64,000 nucleotides of DNA from contig NZ_JAPIVQ010000006.1 of the NCBI RefSeq assembly GCF_026239675.1, forward strand, positions 186,001 through 250,000, read 5' to 3'. A program made the position numbers and the translations under genes. Positions 1 to 8,367 of this stretch are shown here, piece by piece. The notes under the pieces were generated by a model. The model searched no databases. It saw nothing but the letters and a program-made list of their open reading frames with translations, and was not told where the DNA came from. The stretch is from Pedobacter sp. PLR (GTDB taxonomy: Bacteria; Bacteroidota; Bacteroidia; Sphingobacteriales; Sphingobacteriaceae). Position 1 is the stretch's first letter. Each line of letters starts with the position of its first letter.

Positions 1-1329
1 GAGGATGTTCCAATCTCCGTTACGCCAGCGGTAAATCGACTGTTTTACGTCACCTACAATCAAATGATCAATCAGTTTGCCATTGGCTTCTGCCATCGCA
101 TTTTTCAATAGCGGCTTAAAGTTTCCCCATTGGTTGGCGGAAGTATCCTGGAACTCATCAAACAGAAAATGTCGGTATCGGCTACCGGTCTTTTCCCAGA
201 TAAAGGCAGGATTATCATCATCTTCTCCGGTAATTCCTTTCAGTAAGTTTTGCGCATCGCTGATCAGCAGATTGCCACTTTCCTGTCGGTAGGTTTTCAA
301 TAAAACGGCCATTTCCTGCATTAATCGCAGGTAGTATAGGTTTTTCTGGAAGGCCTGAGCAAGAATATATTCGGGCAGACCATTGATATAATGTTGGTAT
401 AATTTATCGAGAACGGGGTTCAGCCGATAGTAAAGGCTATCGTCTGCCCCTGCTTTAAACCATTCTTCGGGTTCATTAATTAGTTTCGAAATGTTTTCAA
501 TCTTATCAAAATCACCATCAGAAATCTTCGCGATTGCCAGCAGTGGCGACCTTGATTTCCCTTTGAGCTGGTCCGTCGCAATATTGGCCTCTTCAAATAG
601 ATTTGTGGCACGTAAAGCCAGCTCTTTGAGCTCGGTTTCAAATAAATTGATTTGCTGTCTGGTAGATTTACTGTACTCCCCAAACATCACATTCAGGTCG
701 TTATGCTCGATCAATTCCTGAATGGCATTGTCGAAAGGCTGATAACGCTCTTTGAAAATCTCTCCGGCAAGGTCGGTCAGCTCATTTCTATAATTCCAGC
801 TTACATTGTTGCTGATCCGGTCTAAAGCGAGATCTATGATCCACTGTAGCAGGTTCGGATTGTGGTCCATTTGCTCATCCAGCTTATCGGCAAGTTCATT
901 CTTTACTTTTTCAAAATTCATCTCCAGGGCATAACCGGAATCCAGTCCCAGTTCAAAAGCGAAGCCCCTGATCACCTTTTGGACGAACCCATCAATCGTG
1001 CTCACCGAGAAACGGCTGTAATCGTGAAGGATTCTCTTATAAATCTTCTCCGATCTTTCCTGAAGAAGGGTTTTATTTAAGTCGGGGTGTGCTTTTAAGA
1101 CCAATACCCGATAGCTTTCCACGTCTTCCTGCCCCAGCGCAAAGCCTTTCAACACCTCCATGATCCTGGTTTTCATCTCTTCAGTCGCCTTATTGGTAAA
1201 GGTTACGGCGAGAATTTCCCGGTACTTGGTTTCTCCGGATAATAAAAGGGTCAAATAATGGGCTGTAAGACTGAATGTTTTACCAGATCCGGCGGAAGCT
1301 TGTAGTATTTTTAGCGGCTGTTGAGGCAT
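1..1329 (-). CDS. UvrD/RecB-type (AddA-like) ATP-dependent helicase, partial
   Basis: Partial gene running off the left edge; 443 N-terminal codons are visible, beginning at an ATG whose complement is at 1327-1329. Superfamily 1 helicase: Walker A ASAGSGKT at residues 11-18, motif Ia TFTNKAT around residue 44, Walker B LFDEFQDTS near residue 405, and motif III VGDVKQSIYRW close to the window edge. The long spacer between motifs Ia and II is typical of RecB/AddA-type exonuclease helicases rather than short UvrD. Such proteins normally exceed 1000 residues and end in a RecB-like nuclease domain, which cannot be seen here. Known role of the family: double-strand break resection with an AddB-like partner. 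No partner gene lies on the visible side, so the AddA assignment is inference; the helicase class is certain. Confidence 0.93.
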   Translation of the reverse strand, partial: MPQQPLKILQASAGSGKTFSLTAHYLTLLLSGETKYREILAVTFTNKATEEMKTRIMEVLKGFALGQEDVESYRVLVLKAHPDLNKTLLQERSEKIYKRILHDYSRFSVSTIDGFVQKVIRGFAFELGLDSGYALEMNFEKVKNELADKLDEQMDHNPNLLQWIIDLALDRISNNVSWNYRNELTDLAGEIFKERYQPFDNAIQELIEHNDLNVMFGEYSKSTRQQINLFETELKELALRATNLFEEANIATDQLKGKSRSPLLAIAKISDGDFDKIENISKLINEPEEWFKAGADDSLYYRLNPVLDKLYQHYINGLPEYILAQAFQKNLYYLRLMQEMAVLLKTYRQESGNLLISDAQNLLKGITGEDDDNPAFIWEKTGSRYRHFLFDEFQDTSANQWGNFKPLLKNAMAEANGKLIDHLIVGDVKQSIYRWRNGDWNIL

Positions 1330-1566
1330 TAGGTAAAGCTAAAGGATTCTTCCGAAGTTTCCACAAAATAGTAGTCTAGTAGATTGGTGGATTAATTTTA
1401 TACTCAGATTACAAAAAGATGTTAATAGTTTTCTACTTTTGGCTGTAGTTGCACTAATTTGATATAAAGGCAGCTACTAATTAAAACTCCTGTTGGAGTA
1501 ATACAACATTTCTATACAATACTATCTCAGTTCTTATACAAGATTATATCACTCAAAATAAATTCC

Positions 1567-2064
1567 ATGAAAAAACTAGCATTACTTCTTTTTGCTTTTG
1601 TAACCATCTCTGCCAGCACCTTTGCTCAGGAGACAAAAGAGGCTGTTAAAATTTATAATCCTGCTGCAAATGCACAGGCCGACCTTGATGCTGCCATTGC
1701 GAAGGCTAAAAAGGAAGGTAAACATGTATTTGTTCAGGTAGGCGGAAACTGGTGCTCCTGGTGTATCGCTTTTCATAAGCTGGTAGACAACACTCCTGAG
1801 CTTAAAAAGCTGCTGAATGACAATTATGAAACGGTATTGATCAACTATAGCAAGGAAAACAAGAACGAAGCGGTATTGGCAAAATTGCAATATCCGGGAC
1901 GTTTCGGATTTCCTGTATTTCTGATTCTTGATGGTGATGGCAAACTTTTACACACTCAAAACTCGGCTTATCTGGAAGAAGGAAAAGGCCACAGTGTGAA
2001 AAAGGTAACAGAGTTCCTGAAAAGCTGGAATGTTGCGGCTTTGAAGCCTGAAAACAACAAATAA
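1567..2064 (+). CDS. Secreted thioredoxin-family protein
   Basis: 165 residues with a clear Sec signal peptide (MKK, then a hydrophobic stretch to about residue 20, ending TFAQ). The thioredoxin-like domain follows, with the redox motif WCSWC (Cys63 and Cys66) in the context GGNWCSWC and a later cis-Pro-like segment GFPVF. This matches the Thioredoxin_7/DUF255-like group of periplasmic thiol proteins common in Bacteroidetes, which keep substrate thiols reduced or isomerise disulfides. It stands alone between a divergent helicase gene and a convergent GH3 gene, and a hairpin terminator follows directly. Its substrate cannot be told from sequence. Confidence 0.88.
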   Translation: MKKLALLLFAFVTISASTFAQETKEAVKIYNPAANAQADLDAAIAKAKKEGKHVFVQVGGNWCSWCIAFHKLVDNTPELKKLLNDNYETVLINYSKENKNEAVLAKLQYPGRFGFPVFLILDGDGKLLHTQNSAYLEEGKGHSVKKVTEFLKSWNVAALKPENNK

Positions 2065-2088
2065 CAAGATCTTAAAATCATAAAAAAA

Positions 2089-2120
2089 GGCTCCGGAATT
2101 AAATTCCGGAGCCTTTTTTT
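2089..2120. terminator. Bidirectional rho-independent terminator
   Basis: GGCTCCGGAATT at 2089-2100 pairs with AATTCCGGAGCC at 2102-2113. It is flanked by A7 on the left and T7 on the right, so it can end transcription of both the thioredoxin gene (+) and the convergent GH3 gene (-). Confidence 0.9.
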
Positions 2121-2139
2121 AGGCAAAACATTTGGTTTC

Positions 2140-3879
2140 CTATTCGCCGTCGCCGTATTTAAAAGAACCATTGACCGTAACCGGTAATTTACCAGAAGGC
2201 ATCAATTGATTTTTAAGTACAGCCGCTGCTGCACGCTGCATAAAATCTTCCTTTTGATAAGCGACAAGCAGTACCTTGCTATTTTCAAGGCCCGGCAAAG
2301 CAGCAATATTATAAGGATTCGCGAACAAGGCGAACACGGTATTTTTATCTGCCATATCTTTAATAAACATTTTCAGATCTGCAGTCAATACCATCCCATT
2401 TCCGGGGCGGCTACGTGTATCGTGTATCCCGACAATAACCTGATCAAAATAACCAAGGTCTCTGAATACTTTTGCAATGTCATTCGCATTTGCGGTCTTA
2501 TCCAGGGTATAAAAAACGGCGTTTTTATAATATTTACCCAGGTCCTGCTGGAAAGTGGTGACCTGAGGTGTTCCAATACTGATGATCGCTGTTGTCTTTT
2601 GAGCAGAAAGCGTTTTCAGGTATGCTTTCCCTCTTAACAAGGTCATAGCAGCATCGGCCAGTTGTTGTAACAATACTTTACTCTCTGGTCGGTTTACTTC
2701 TGCATAGACATTGTTTTCATTTACTTTGTCTTTTACATTTAAGCCGGCCCAATATTTAGCCGTCAGGATTTTCTTTACACTCTCATCAATGCGTTCCATA
2801 GGAATACGGCCTGATCTTACGGCTTTTCTCACCAGCTTAATCGCCCTTGCGCTATTTTCCGAAAGCTCCAGAATGTCATTTCCTGCAATGATACCCATTA
2901 CATCGGCCTCCCCATCTTTAAAGTACTTTACGACTCCTTTCATACCCATCGCATCAGAAATAACAATGCCCTTAAAGCCTAATTCCTGCTTTAAAATTCC
3001 GGTAACAATAGGTTTTGATAAGGTAGAAGGCATATTCGGGGTATTGTCTAATGCCGGAATATTCATGTGTGCGATCATTACTCCTGCCGCTCCTTCTTTT
3101 ATCAGTTCGCGGAAAGGATAGATTTCCAGACTGTCCAGTCTCTCTTTTGAAAAAGGCAGCTTAGGAAGGTCATAATGAGAATCTACATCGGTATCCCCAT
3201 GGCCAGGGAAATGCTTTAAGCTGACCAATAGTCCGCCATCCTGCATGCCCTTCATATAGGCGGAAGCTTTAGCGGTTACATTGTATTTATTTTCACCAAA
3301 TGACCTGTAATTGATCACCGGATTTTTCGGGTTATTGTTCACATCTACATCGGGTGCAAGATTCATGTGCATTCCGATACGTTTATAGTCTTTAGCCACT
3401 TCCAGACCCATTTTATAGATCAGTTGCTTATCCTGAACGGCACCTAAAGCCATTTGATAAGGATAAGAAATAGTGCTGTCCAGGCGCATTCCCAATCCCC
3501 ATTCTCCGTCAGAAGTTATCAATAATGGCACACGGGCCAGGCCCTGATATTTATTGGTTAGGATGGCTTGCCGGCCGGGACCTCCCTGAAAAAACACGAG
3601 CCCGCCAATACGTTCTTTTTTAACCACTCTGGCAATAGAATCTTCGAAAACCTTGCCCATATCAGTATGCGCCCGCACAAAAAACAGCTGGGCAATTTTC
3701 TGACGCCTGTTTAGCTTCTTAAATACAGAGTCAACCCATGGATTAGGCGTAGACAACATTTTTATATAGCTTTCCCGTTGCGTATGTTGTTGCTTTTGCG
3801 ATTCCGCTTGTTGTGCCTGAGCCACAGAAAGGCCCGTTAAGGAGAAAAAGAAGGCAAGGATGGGGTACTTAAATTTCAT
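2140..3879 (-). CDS. Secreted glycoside hydrolase family 3 (NagZ-like beta-N-acetylhexosaminidase)
   Basis: 579 residues with an N-terminal signal peptide ending near AQAQQA. The catalytic TIM-barrel carries the NagZ-type motif KHFPGHGDTDVDSH (His/Asp acid-base dyad) and the nucleophile region ISDAMGMKG. A smaller C-terminal GH3_C-like domain follows from about residue 400. NagZ-type GH3 enzymes remove N-acetylglucosamine from muropeptides or chitooligosaccharides; export here suggests a periplasmic or surface role in cell-wall turnover. Bacteroidetes also have longer NagZ proteins fused to a beta-lactamase-like domain; that fusion is absent. The gene stands alone, with a -7 promoter box just upstream and a shared terminator downstream. 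Confidence 0.9.
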   Translation of the reverse strand: MKFKYPILAFFFSLTGLSVAQAQQAESQKQQHTQRESYIKMLSTPNPWVDSVFKKLNRRQKIAQLFFVRAHTDMGKVFEDSIARVVKKERIGGLVFFQGGPGRQAILTNKYQGLARVPLLITSDGEWGLGMRLDSTISYPYQMALGAVQDKQLIYKMGLEVAKDYKRIGMHMNLAPDVDVNNNPKNPVINYRSFGENKYNVTAKASAYMKGMQDGGLLVSLKHFPGHGDTDVDSHYDLPKLPFSKERLDSLEIYPFRELIKEGAAGVMIAHMNIPALDNTPNMPSTLSKPIVTGILKQELGFKGIVISDAMGMKGVVKYFKDGEADVMGIIAGNDILELSENSARAIKLVRKAVRSGRIPMERIDESVKKILTAKYWAGLNVKDKVNENNVYAEVNRPESKVLLQQLADAAMTLLRGKAYLKTLSAQKTTAIISIGTPQVTTFQQDLGKYYKNAVFYTLDKTANANDIAKVFRDLGYFDQVIVGIHDTRSRPGNGMVLTADLKMFIKDMADKNTVFALFANPYNIAALPGLENSKVLLVAYQKEDFMQRAAAAVLKNQLMPSGKLPVTVNGSFKYGDGE

Positions 3880-3902
3880 TGAGCTAGTATTCGGTTAAAT
3901 CT

Positions 3903-3910
3903 CAAATATA
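3903..3910 (-). promoter_or_regulatory. Bacteroidetes -7 box of the GH3 gene
   Basis: On the minus strand the bases read TATATTTG, an exact match to the Bacteroidetes -7 consensus TAnnTTTG, about 24 bases before the GH3 start codon. No convincing -33 TTG lies at the usual 19-20 base spacing, so the call rests on the -7 box alone. Confidence 0.45.
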
Positions 3911-3963
3911 AATAAAAAAACAGGGAGAATGCCCGGGTCCTTAATCGCTCCCGATAGGTCTGT

Positions 3964-4007
3964 AACGCATAAAAGCCCGTATCAGATGATACAGGCTTTT
4001 ATGCGTT
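3964..4007 (-). terminator. Long hairpin terminator after the outer-membrane barrel gene
   Basis: AACGCATAAAAGCC (3964-3977) pairs with GGCTTTTATGCGTT (3994-4007), with an inner GTATC/GATAC pair. It begins 13 bases after the stop codon of the minus-strand barrel gene. There is no long T-run outside the stem, but the T-rich strand lies inside it. Confidence 0.7.
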
Positions 4008-4020
4008 AGGTTGACGGGGC

Positions 4021-4635
4021 TTAGAATTTTAGACCCATACCTACCGAGAATACCTGATTCTTGTATTCCGGAGTTCTCTTCGTTCCATCTTCATTATTTT
4101 TCTGGAAATCCAGTGCATAACGACCATGAAGATCGACTTTGTCATTGATATCGTATCTGAAACCAATTACACCTCCTACAAGGCTCTTTTTAAACTTGTC
4201 CGAATCTTCTCTGTATTCGTCTTCTACAGTCGAGCCAAAATTACTTGAATATTTATTTTTAGTAGAGGTCAGGAATGAAACCTGAGGTCCTACAACCAGG
4301 TTTAATCCGGAACCACCTACATTAATGGTGGCTAAAATTGGAATATCAACAAAATGAGTGGTTTGCTTGAACTCACCAAGTGGTGTTTCCAATTTATATC
4401 CTTTAGTCGAATACAAAAGCTCAGGAGTGAATGCCAGGCCTTTGATCAACATAATATCTAAGGTAACACCCGCGTTAAAGCCTGGATTTACTTTAGTTTT
4501 ATAATCGTTATTTCCGTCTCCTTTAATAATATTAGGAACGTTTAATCCTGCCTTGACCCCAAGTCTGATCGGGCTCTGTGCATTTACAGCACCGGCGGTG
4601 AATAGGCATATTGCCAAAATGATGATCTTTTTCAT
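4021..4635 (-). CDS. Outer-membrane beta-barrel protein, PorT-like
   Basis: 204 residues with a signal peptide (MKKIIILAICLFTAGAVNAQ) and alternating short beta strands ending in a C-terminal aromatic, VGMGLKF, as expected for an outer-membrane barrel. The opening SPIRLGVKAGLNVPN and the spaced Gly-rich strands are typical of the PorT / outer membrane beta-barrel (OMP_b-brl_2) family of Bacteroidetes. An eight-stranded barrel of unknown ligand is likely. It is not next to type IX secretion genes, so no PorT function is claimed. Single gene with its own terminator. Confidence 0.85.
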   Translation of the reverse strand: MKKIIILAICLFTAGAVNAQSPIRLGVKAGLNVPNIIKGDGNNDYKTKVNPGFNAGVTLDIMLIKGLAFTPELLYSTKGYKLETPLGEFKQTTHFVDIPILATINVGGSGLNLVVGPQVSFLTSTKNKYSSNFGSTVEDEYREDSDKFKKSLVGGVIGFRYDINDKVDLHGRYALDFQKNNEDGTKRTPEYKNQVFSVGMGLKF

Positions 4636-5018
4636 AATGTGTTATTTTATGAGAGGGGCCTAGAAAGAAATGTGCCACAATGCCGGCGGGAGCAAATGTC
4701 TGATATTAAAATCTGGCCTGAACCACTCATCTGTAGCGATTTACCCCTATAAAAAGAATATCAAAGCTGCTGAGAACAGGGGATTGAACCTTAGCGTCTA
4801 ATTGTATTAAATTTGATACAATTAGACTCAACAACAGCCCTTTTTTAAAAACCGCTGTTATATACCCCGTATCTTTAAATAGCCAGGGTACAAGCCTTTC
4901 AAAACAAAACATCCGGATGGATTAAATTTTTCAATTCGCTTTCTTTTAGTTTCGATATCGTTTGTTTATACTTACGTATAATTGCGCTTAGTTCATTAAA
5001 AAACTTAAATCTATAGAA
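4636..5018. other. Intergenic region between divergent barrel gene and glpF
   Basis: 383 bases without a credible gene. It must hold the promoters of the barrel gene (-) and glpF (+), but no strong TAnnTTTG box with a good -33 was found. Its one clear structure is the inverted repeat at 4796-4827. A 61-codon minus-strand reading frame here has no family features. Confidence 0.6.
4796..4827. repeat. Perfect 12-bp inverted repeat, 8-nt spacer
   Basis: GTCTAATTGTAT (4796-4807) and ATACAATTAGAC (4816-4827) are perfect reverse complements separated by TAAATTTG. It lies about 160 bases upstream of the barrel gene start and about 190 bases upstream of glpF. It could be a regulator operator or a hairpin; no U-tract follows on either side. 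Confidence 0.75.
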
Positions 5019-5753
5019 ATGTCGGAATTTTCGGCCGAGGTAATCGGCACTATGTTAATGATACTTTTGGGAAATGGGGTGGTCGCGAATGTCGTCTTAT
5101 CCGGCACTAAGGGAAATAATGGTGGCTGGATCGTCATCACCACTGCCTGGGCACTGGCTGTTTTTGTGGGGGTAGTTGTTGCCGGGCCATATAGCGGTGC
5201 GCACCTCAACCCTGCCGTTTCTGTTGGCCTTGCCATTGCCGGGAAATTCAGCTGGGCAAAAGTCCCCCTGTATGTTGCCGCACAGTTTATCGGTGCATTT
5301 TTAGGTGCATTTCTGGTTTGGTTAACCTATAGAGACCATTATAAGCCAACGGAAGATCAGGGTGCGAAACAAGCTACTTTCTGTACTGCTCCCGCGATCA
5401 AAAACAAATGGTCGAACCTTATCTCTGAGATCATAGGCACATTTGTGCTGATCTTTGTCATTCTTCACTTTACAGATGCGGCATTGGGCACGGAACAAAC
5501 AGCCATTGGACTCGGTTCTCTGGGTGCAATACCGGTTGCTTTTCTGGTTTGGGTGATTGGATTGTCGCTGGGAGGAACAACTGGTTATGCCATTAATCCG
5601 GCAAGAGATTTAGGGCCCAGGATTATGCATGCGATATTGCCAGTTCATGGAAAAGGCGATAGTGGCTGGGCTTATGCCTGGATTCCTGTTGTTGGTCCGC
5701 TAATTGGTACCACGCTGGCTGCCTTACTTAGCCTATACCTTCATCAGGCCTAA
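5019..5753 (+). CDS. glpF: MIP-family aquaglyceroporin (glycerol facilitator)
   Basis: 244 residues, six transmembrane segments plus two half-helices. Both signature loops are present: LNPAVS in the first half and INPARD in the second. Asp directly after the second NPAR is the mark of glycerol facilitators rather than water-only AqpZ channels. The protein would let glycerol and small polyols pass the inner membrane down their gradient. No glycerol kinase or glycerol-3-phosphate dehydrogenase gene is adjacent; it stands alone with a hairpin terminator downstream. The ATG at 5019 gives an N-terminus that enters the first membrane helix almost at once, as in close relatives. Confidence 0.9.
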   Translation: MSEFSAEVIGTMLMILLGNGVVANVVLSGTKGNNGGWIVITTAWALAVFVGVVVAGPYSGAHLNPAVSVGLAIAGKFSWAKVPLYVAAQFIGAFLGAFLVWLTYRDHYKPTEDQGAKQATFCTAPAIKNKWSNLISEIIGTFVLIFVILHFTDAALGTEQTAIGLGSLGAIPVAFLVWVIGLSLGGTTGYAINPARDLGPRIMHAILPVHGKGDSGWAYAWIPVVGPLIGTTLAALLSLYLHQA

Positions 5754-5829
5754 ACCATCGCAGAACTGCCTGTATCAAGGGAGCTACGGGATTAAAACAA
5801 TGTTTAAAACAGGATAGCTATCAAAATAA

Positions 5830-5863
5830 AACAGGGTGTATCATCAATCATGATCACCCTGTT
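5830..5863 (+). terminator. Terminator after glpF
   Basis: AACAGGGTG (5830-5838) pairs with CACCCTGTT (5855-5863), extended inward by ATCA/TGAT, followed by GTTTGTTGG. It may also serve the convergent tlpA-like gene. Confidence 0.75.
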
Positions 5864-5927
5864 GTTTGTTGGTTCTATTAGTTCCCCCGCTGGTTCTAAT
5901 TTCAAATGTTGAATACTCAAACTAATT

Positions 5928-6935
5928 CTATTTTTTCGTCGCCAATGGCGTCGCTAATAACTCTCCGAGTTTTTTGTCCAGATCTACACCGCTCAGGTTT
6001 CTTGCGATAATCACTCCATTCGGATCAATCAATACGTTTGCAGGGATGGCTCTTACGCCATATAACTTCGCTCCTGCACTGTTCCAAAAGGTAAGGTCAG
6101 AAACATGAGTCCAGCTCAGGTTGTCATCTTTAATCCCTTTTAACCAGGCTTCTTTTGATTTATCCAAAGACACGGCGAAAATGTCAAATCCTTTGTCATG
6201 GTATTTTTGATATGCTTTTACCAGGTTTGGATTCTCTCTCCTGCAGGGTCCACACCAGGATGCCCAGAAATCAAGCAATAAATATTTCCCAAAATGATCA
6301 GACAGTTTAATCGTCTTGCCTTCCGGAGTATTTCCTTCAAAATCCGGAGCTTTCTTTCCAACGCTTACCGAATTCAGGACATTCACCAGGTCTTTTAATA
6401 CCGCAACATAAGGTGTATTCTGCAGAGCCGGGTCCAGTAGTTGTAGGTTTTGGCTGATTTCTTCCGGACTCAACCGGTAAGAAAAATCTCTGTATAATAC
6501 ATAAGCAGCCACTAAAGAGCCTGGGTTCTTCTGAATGAACTCCCCGATTTTAACGTCTTTTTCTTTCTTATAACTGGTAAACAGATCATTTGAAACAGAA
6601 CCGGTCACCACAGAATTTCTATAATATTTTTCCGGATCAAGCGCTACATTAATCTGGCCTTTCTCCAGGAAAACATACAGCGGGCTTTCCTCTTTATCGA
6701 CCGTCAATCCATATAGCTCCGGCAATTTCAGACTTTTACTGAATTTAAATTTACCGTCTTTTACTTCGGCAGAATCCAGTGTTTTAAACATTTTGTTATC
6801 AAACTTCTGAAGGTATACTTTTCCCGAAGTGGCGTCTTTAACAGTGCCGGTAATCGTTACCTTACTTTCATCCTGTGCATGAATTGCAGTGCTGCTCAGC
6901 AATAATCCTAAAATGGCAAACTTAAATATGTTCAT
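5928..6935 (-). CDS. TlpA-family thiol-disulfide reductase with N-terminal DUF4369-like domain
   Basis: 335 residues. Signal peptide to about residue 20 (ends AIHAQ), then an N-terminal beta-rich DUF4369-type domain (about 25-120), a helical linker, and a C-terminal TlpA/AhpC-TSA thioredoxin domain from about residue 192 (KKAPDF). The redox motif WASWCGPC has Cys228 and Cys231. This architecture is very common in Bacteroidetes and acts in the periplasm, probably reducing disulfides such as those of cytochrome maturation substrates; the actual partner is unknown. Single gene; a TATCTTTG -7 box lies about 35 bases before the start. Confidence 0.92.
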   Translation of the reverse strand: MNIFKFAILGLLLSSTAIHAQDESKVTITGTVKDATSGKVYLQKFDNKMFKTLDSAEVKDGKFKFSKSLKLPELYGLTVDKEESPLYVFLEKGQINVALDPEKYYRNSVVTGSVSNDLFTSYKKEKDVKIGEFIQKNPGSLVAAYVLYRDFSYRLSPEEISQNLQLLDPALQNTPYVAVLKDLVNVLNSVSVGKKAPDFEGNTPEGKTIKLSDHFGKYLLLDFWASWCGPCRRENPNLVKAYQKYHDKGFDIFAVSLDKSKEAWLKGIKDDNLSWTHVSDLTFWNSAGAKLYGVRAIPANVLIDPNGVIIARNLSGVDLDKKLGELLATPLATKK

Positions 6936-6967
6936 GGTATTGAGCTGGTTTTAATCTTATAATCTTT

Positions 6968-6975
6968 CAAAGATA
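6968..6975 (-). promoter_or_regulatory. -7 box of the tlpA-like gene
   Basis: Minus-strand TATCTTTG matches TAnnTTTG exactly, 33 bases upstream of the start codon. No clear -33 element was found at the right spacing. Confidence 0.45.
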
Positions 6976-7107
6976 GACAAATAAACTACTATTCCCATAG
7001 ACTTTTATAATTCTGTAAATCTCATTGACATACAATCAGTTACCATTAATTAAAACTACCTTCACCGGATAAGGGCAATTATGCCTTGATCGCGCCGCAC
7101 CTTTCCA

Positions 7108-7704
7108 TTGGAAAAAATATTTAATACGCTAATTGACAGCTTTATAAAAGATAAGGTTGGCATAGCAGACCTCTTTTTAAATGACAATTTATCCAGTCAT
7201 TTGAAAAACAATTTAACACGGCTTTACCAGGGAAACCTGCTTTTATCCGCAGGAACAGGCAACGATAGCGTTGTTATTCAAGACAAATTATTTCGGAGTG
7301 ACCGGATCTACTGGCTCGATCGTGCACACAACGACCCTCATGAGAATGCGTTTTTTGACTTGATGGATCGCTTTGTGAGCCATCTGAACAGCACTTGCTA
7401 TACCGGAATTACAGGCTATGAGTTCCATTATACCTTATACGAAAAAGGGAGTTTTTATAAAAAGCACCTGGATCAGTTCCGGACAAATGTAAGCAGGCAG
7501 TACTCCATGATTATGTATTTAAATACAGACTGGCAGCTAGCCGATGGAGGTGAGCTATGTGTCCACCATGCCGACAACAATCTACAAAACATCCCACCCA
7601 TGAACGGGAAGAGTGTTTTCTTTAAAAGTAGTGAGCTGGAACATGAGGTGCTGGTCACTAATAAACCCAGAATGAGCATTACCGGTTGGCTAAAGATTGG
7701 GTAA
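7108..7704 (+). CDS. 2-oxoglutarate/Fe(II)-dependent oxygenase
   Basis: 198 residues. The double-stranded beta-helix iron site is complete: His120 and Asp122 in KKHLDQF, distal His179 in ELEHEV, and the 2-oxoglutarate Arg188 in KPRMS. This fits the prolyl-4-hydroxylase / SM-20 type (2OG-FeII_Oxy_3) seen in many bacteria. Likely reaction: hydroxylation of a protein or small molecule with 2-oxoglutarate and oxygen; the substrate is unknown. The start is odd: a stop codon lies 18-21 bases upstream, no ATG fits before the conserved region, and TTG at 7108 is the best start (ATT or ATA are alternatives). Followed at 117 bases by an SRPBCC gene. Confidence 0.85.
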   Translation: MEKIFNTLIDSFIKDKVGIADLFLNDNLSSHLKNNLTRLYQGNLLLSAGTGNDSVVIQDKLFRSDRIYWLDRAHNDPHENAFFDLMDRFVSHLNSTCYTGITGYEFHYTLYEKGSFYKKHLDQFRTNVSRQYSMIMYLNTDWQLADGGELCVHHADNNLQNIPPMNGKSVFFKSSELEHEVLVTNKPRMSITGWLKIG

Positions 7705-7821
7705 TTAAGGCATTACCCTTTGGTATTGTCGCAAATTACACCTCAAATTGTCGCTTTTGCCCATAGAAAACCTGCAATAATAGCGTTAACTTTAATTCAT
7801 CAACCAATTAAAGAAACGATT

Positions 7822-8256
7822 ATGACAACACAAGATCAAACCGTGATTACGGTGGCAGCTACTGTAAATGCACCAATCGATATCGTTTGGAAAGCCTGGA
7901 CTAATCCATCAGACATTAAGAAATGGAATGCTGCTTCCGACGACTGGCATACCCCTACAGCGGAAAATGATTTGCGCCCCGGCGGAAAGTTCAGCTCCAG
8001 AATGGAAGCCAGAGATGGCAGCTTCGGTTTTGACTTTGATGGAATTTATGATGAGGTAATCACCAATGAATTGATTAGCTATACGCTTGGTGATCAAAGG
8101 AAAGTGAAAATCACCTTTGAAAAGAATACTGAAGGTGTGAAAATCACTGAAAGTTTTGATGCAGAAAACACGAATCCAATAGAAATGCAAAGGGGTGGAT
8201 GGCAGGCTATTCTGGATAATTTCAAAAAATATGTAGAGTCCTCCCGAAACTTTTAG
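7822..8256 (+). CDS. SRPBCC/AHSA1-type (START-like) domain protein
   Basis: 144 residues from the ATG at 7822. A longer in-frame TTG-initiated version is possible, but its extra N-terminus has no family similarity and lies in the intergenic region. The sequence opens with the AHSA1 signature: VAATVNAPIDIVWKAW, then WNAASDDWHTP and the C-terminal WQAILDNFKKYVE helix, so it is a single helix-grip fold with a hydrophobic pocket. Family members bind small hydrophobic ligands or, in eukaryotic Aha1, stimulate Hsp90; bacterial ones are mostly uncharacterised. No pathway is suggested by its neighbours. Confidence 0.88.
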   Translation: MTTQDQTVITVAATVNAPIDIVWKAWTNPSDIKKWNAASDDWHTPTAENDLRPGGKFSSRMEARDGSFGFDFDGIYDEVITNELISYTLGDQRKVKITFEKNTEGVKITESFDAENTNPIEMQRGGWQAILDNFKKYVESSRNF

Positions 8257-8332
8257 AAGGGACAGGATGATTTAATTGCAGGTCTGTTTCTCTTCTCCGG
8301 AAGATACCAGGTCTGCAATTCCTATATTTGCC

Positions 8333-8340
8333 TCCGGACA
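8333..8340 (+). promoter_or_regulatory. -7 box of the ConA-like secreted protein gene
   Basis: TATATTTG, an exact TAnnTTTG match, 27 bases before the ATG at 8368. A -33 element is not evident. Confidence 0.45.
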
Positions 8341-8367
8341 AACCAATACGCTGCCCATTCTTGTTTT

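Noticed and set aside
862..1080. Plus-strand open frame inside the helicase region
   Set aside because: The minus strand carries an unbroken helicase with conserved motifs; this frame is a shadow.
1436..1461. Promoter for the thioredoxin gene (TTTTG ... TAATTTG)
   Set aside because: Spacing is about 13 bases instead of 19-20 and the -7 box is one base short.
4778..4795. tRNA T-arm-like sequence (GGTTCAATCC on the minus strand) near the inverted repeat
   Set aside because: One base short of the T-loop consensus, the flanking stem does not pair, and no other tRNA arms are present.
4727..4912. 61-codon minus-strand reading frame upstream of glpF
   Set aside because: No family pattern or start signal; it spans the inverted repeat and is more likely chance in AT-rich spacer DNA.
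7720..7821. N-terminal extension of the SRPBCC gene from a TTG
   Set aside because: The extra 34 residues lack family similarity, while ATG 7822 gives a standard AHSA1 start.
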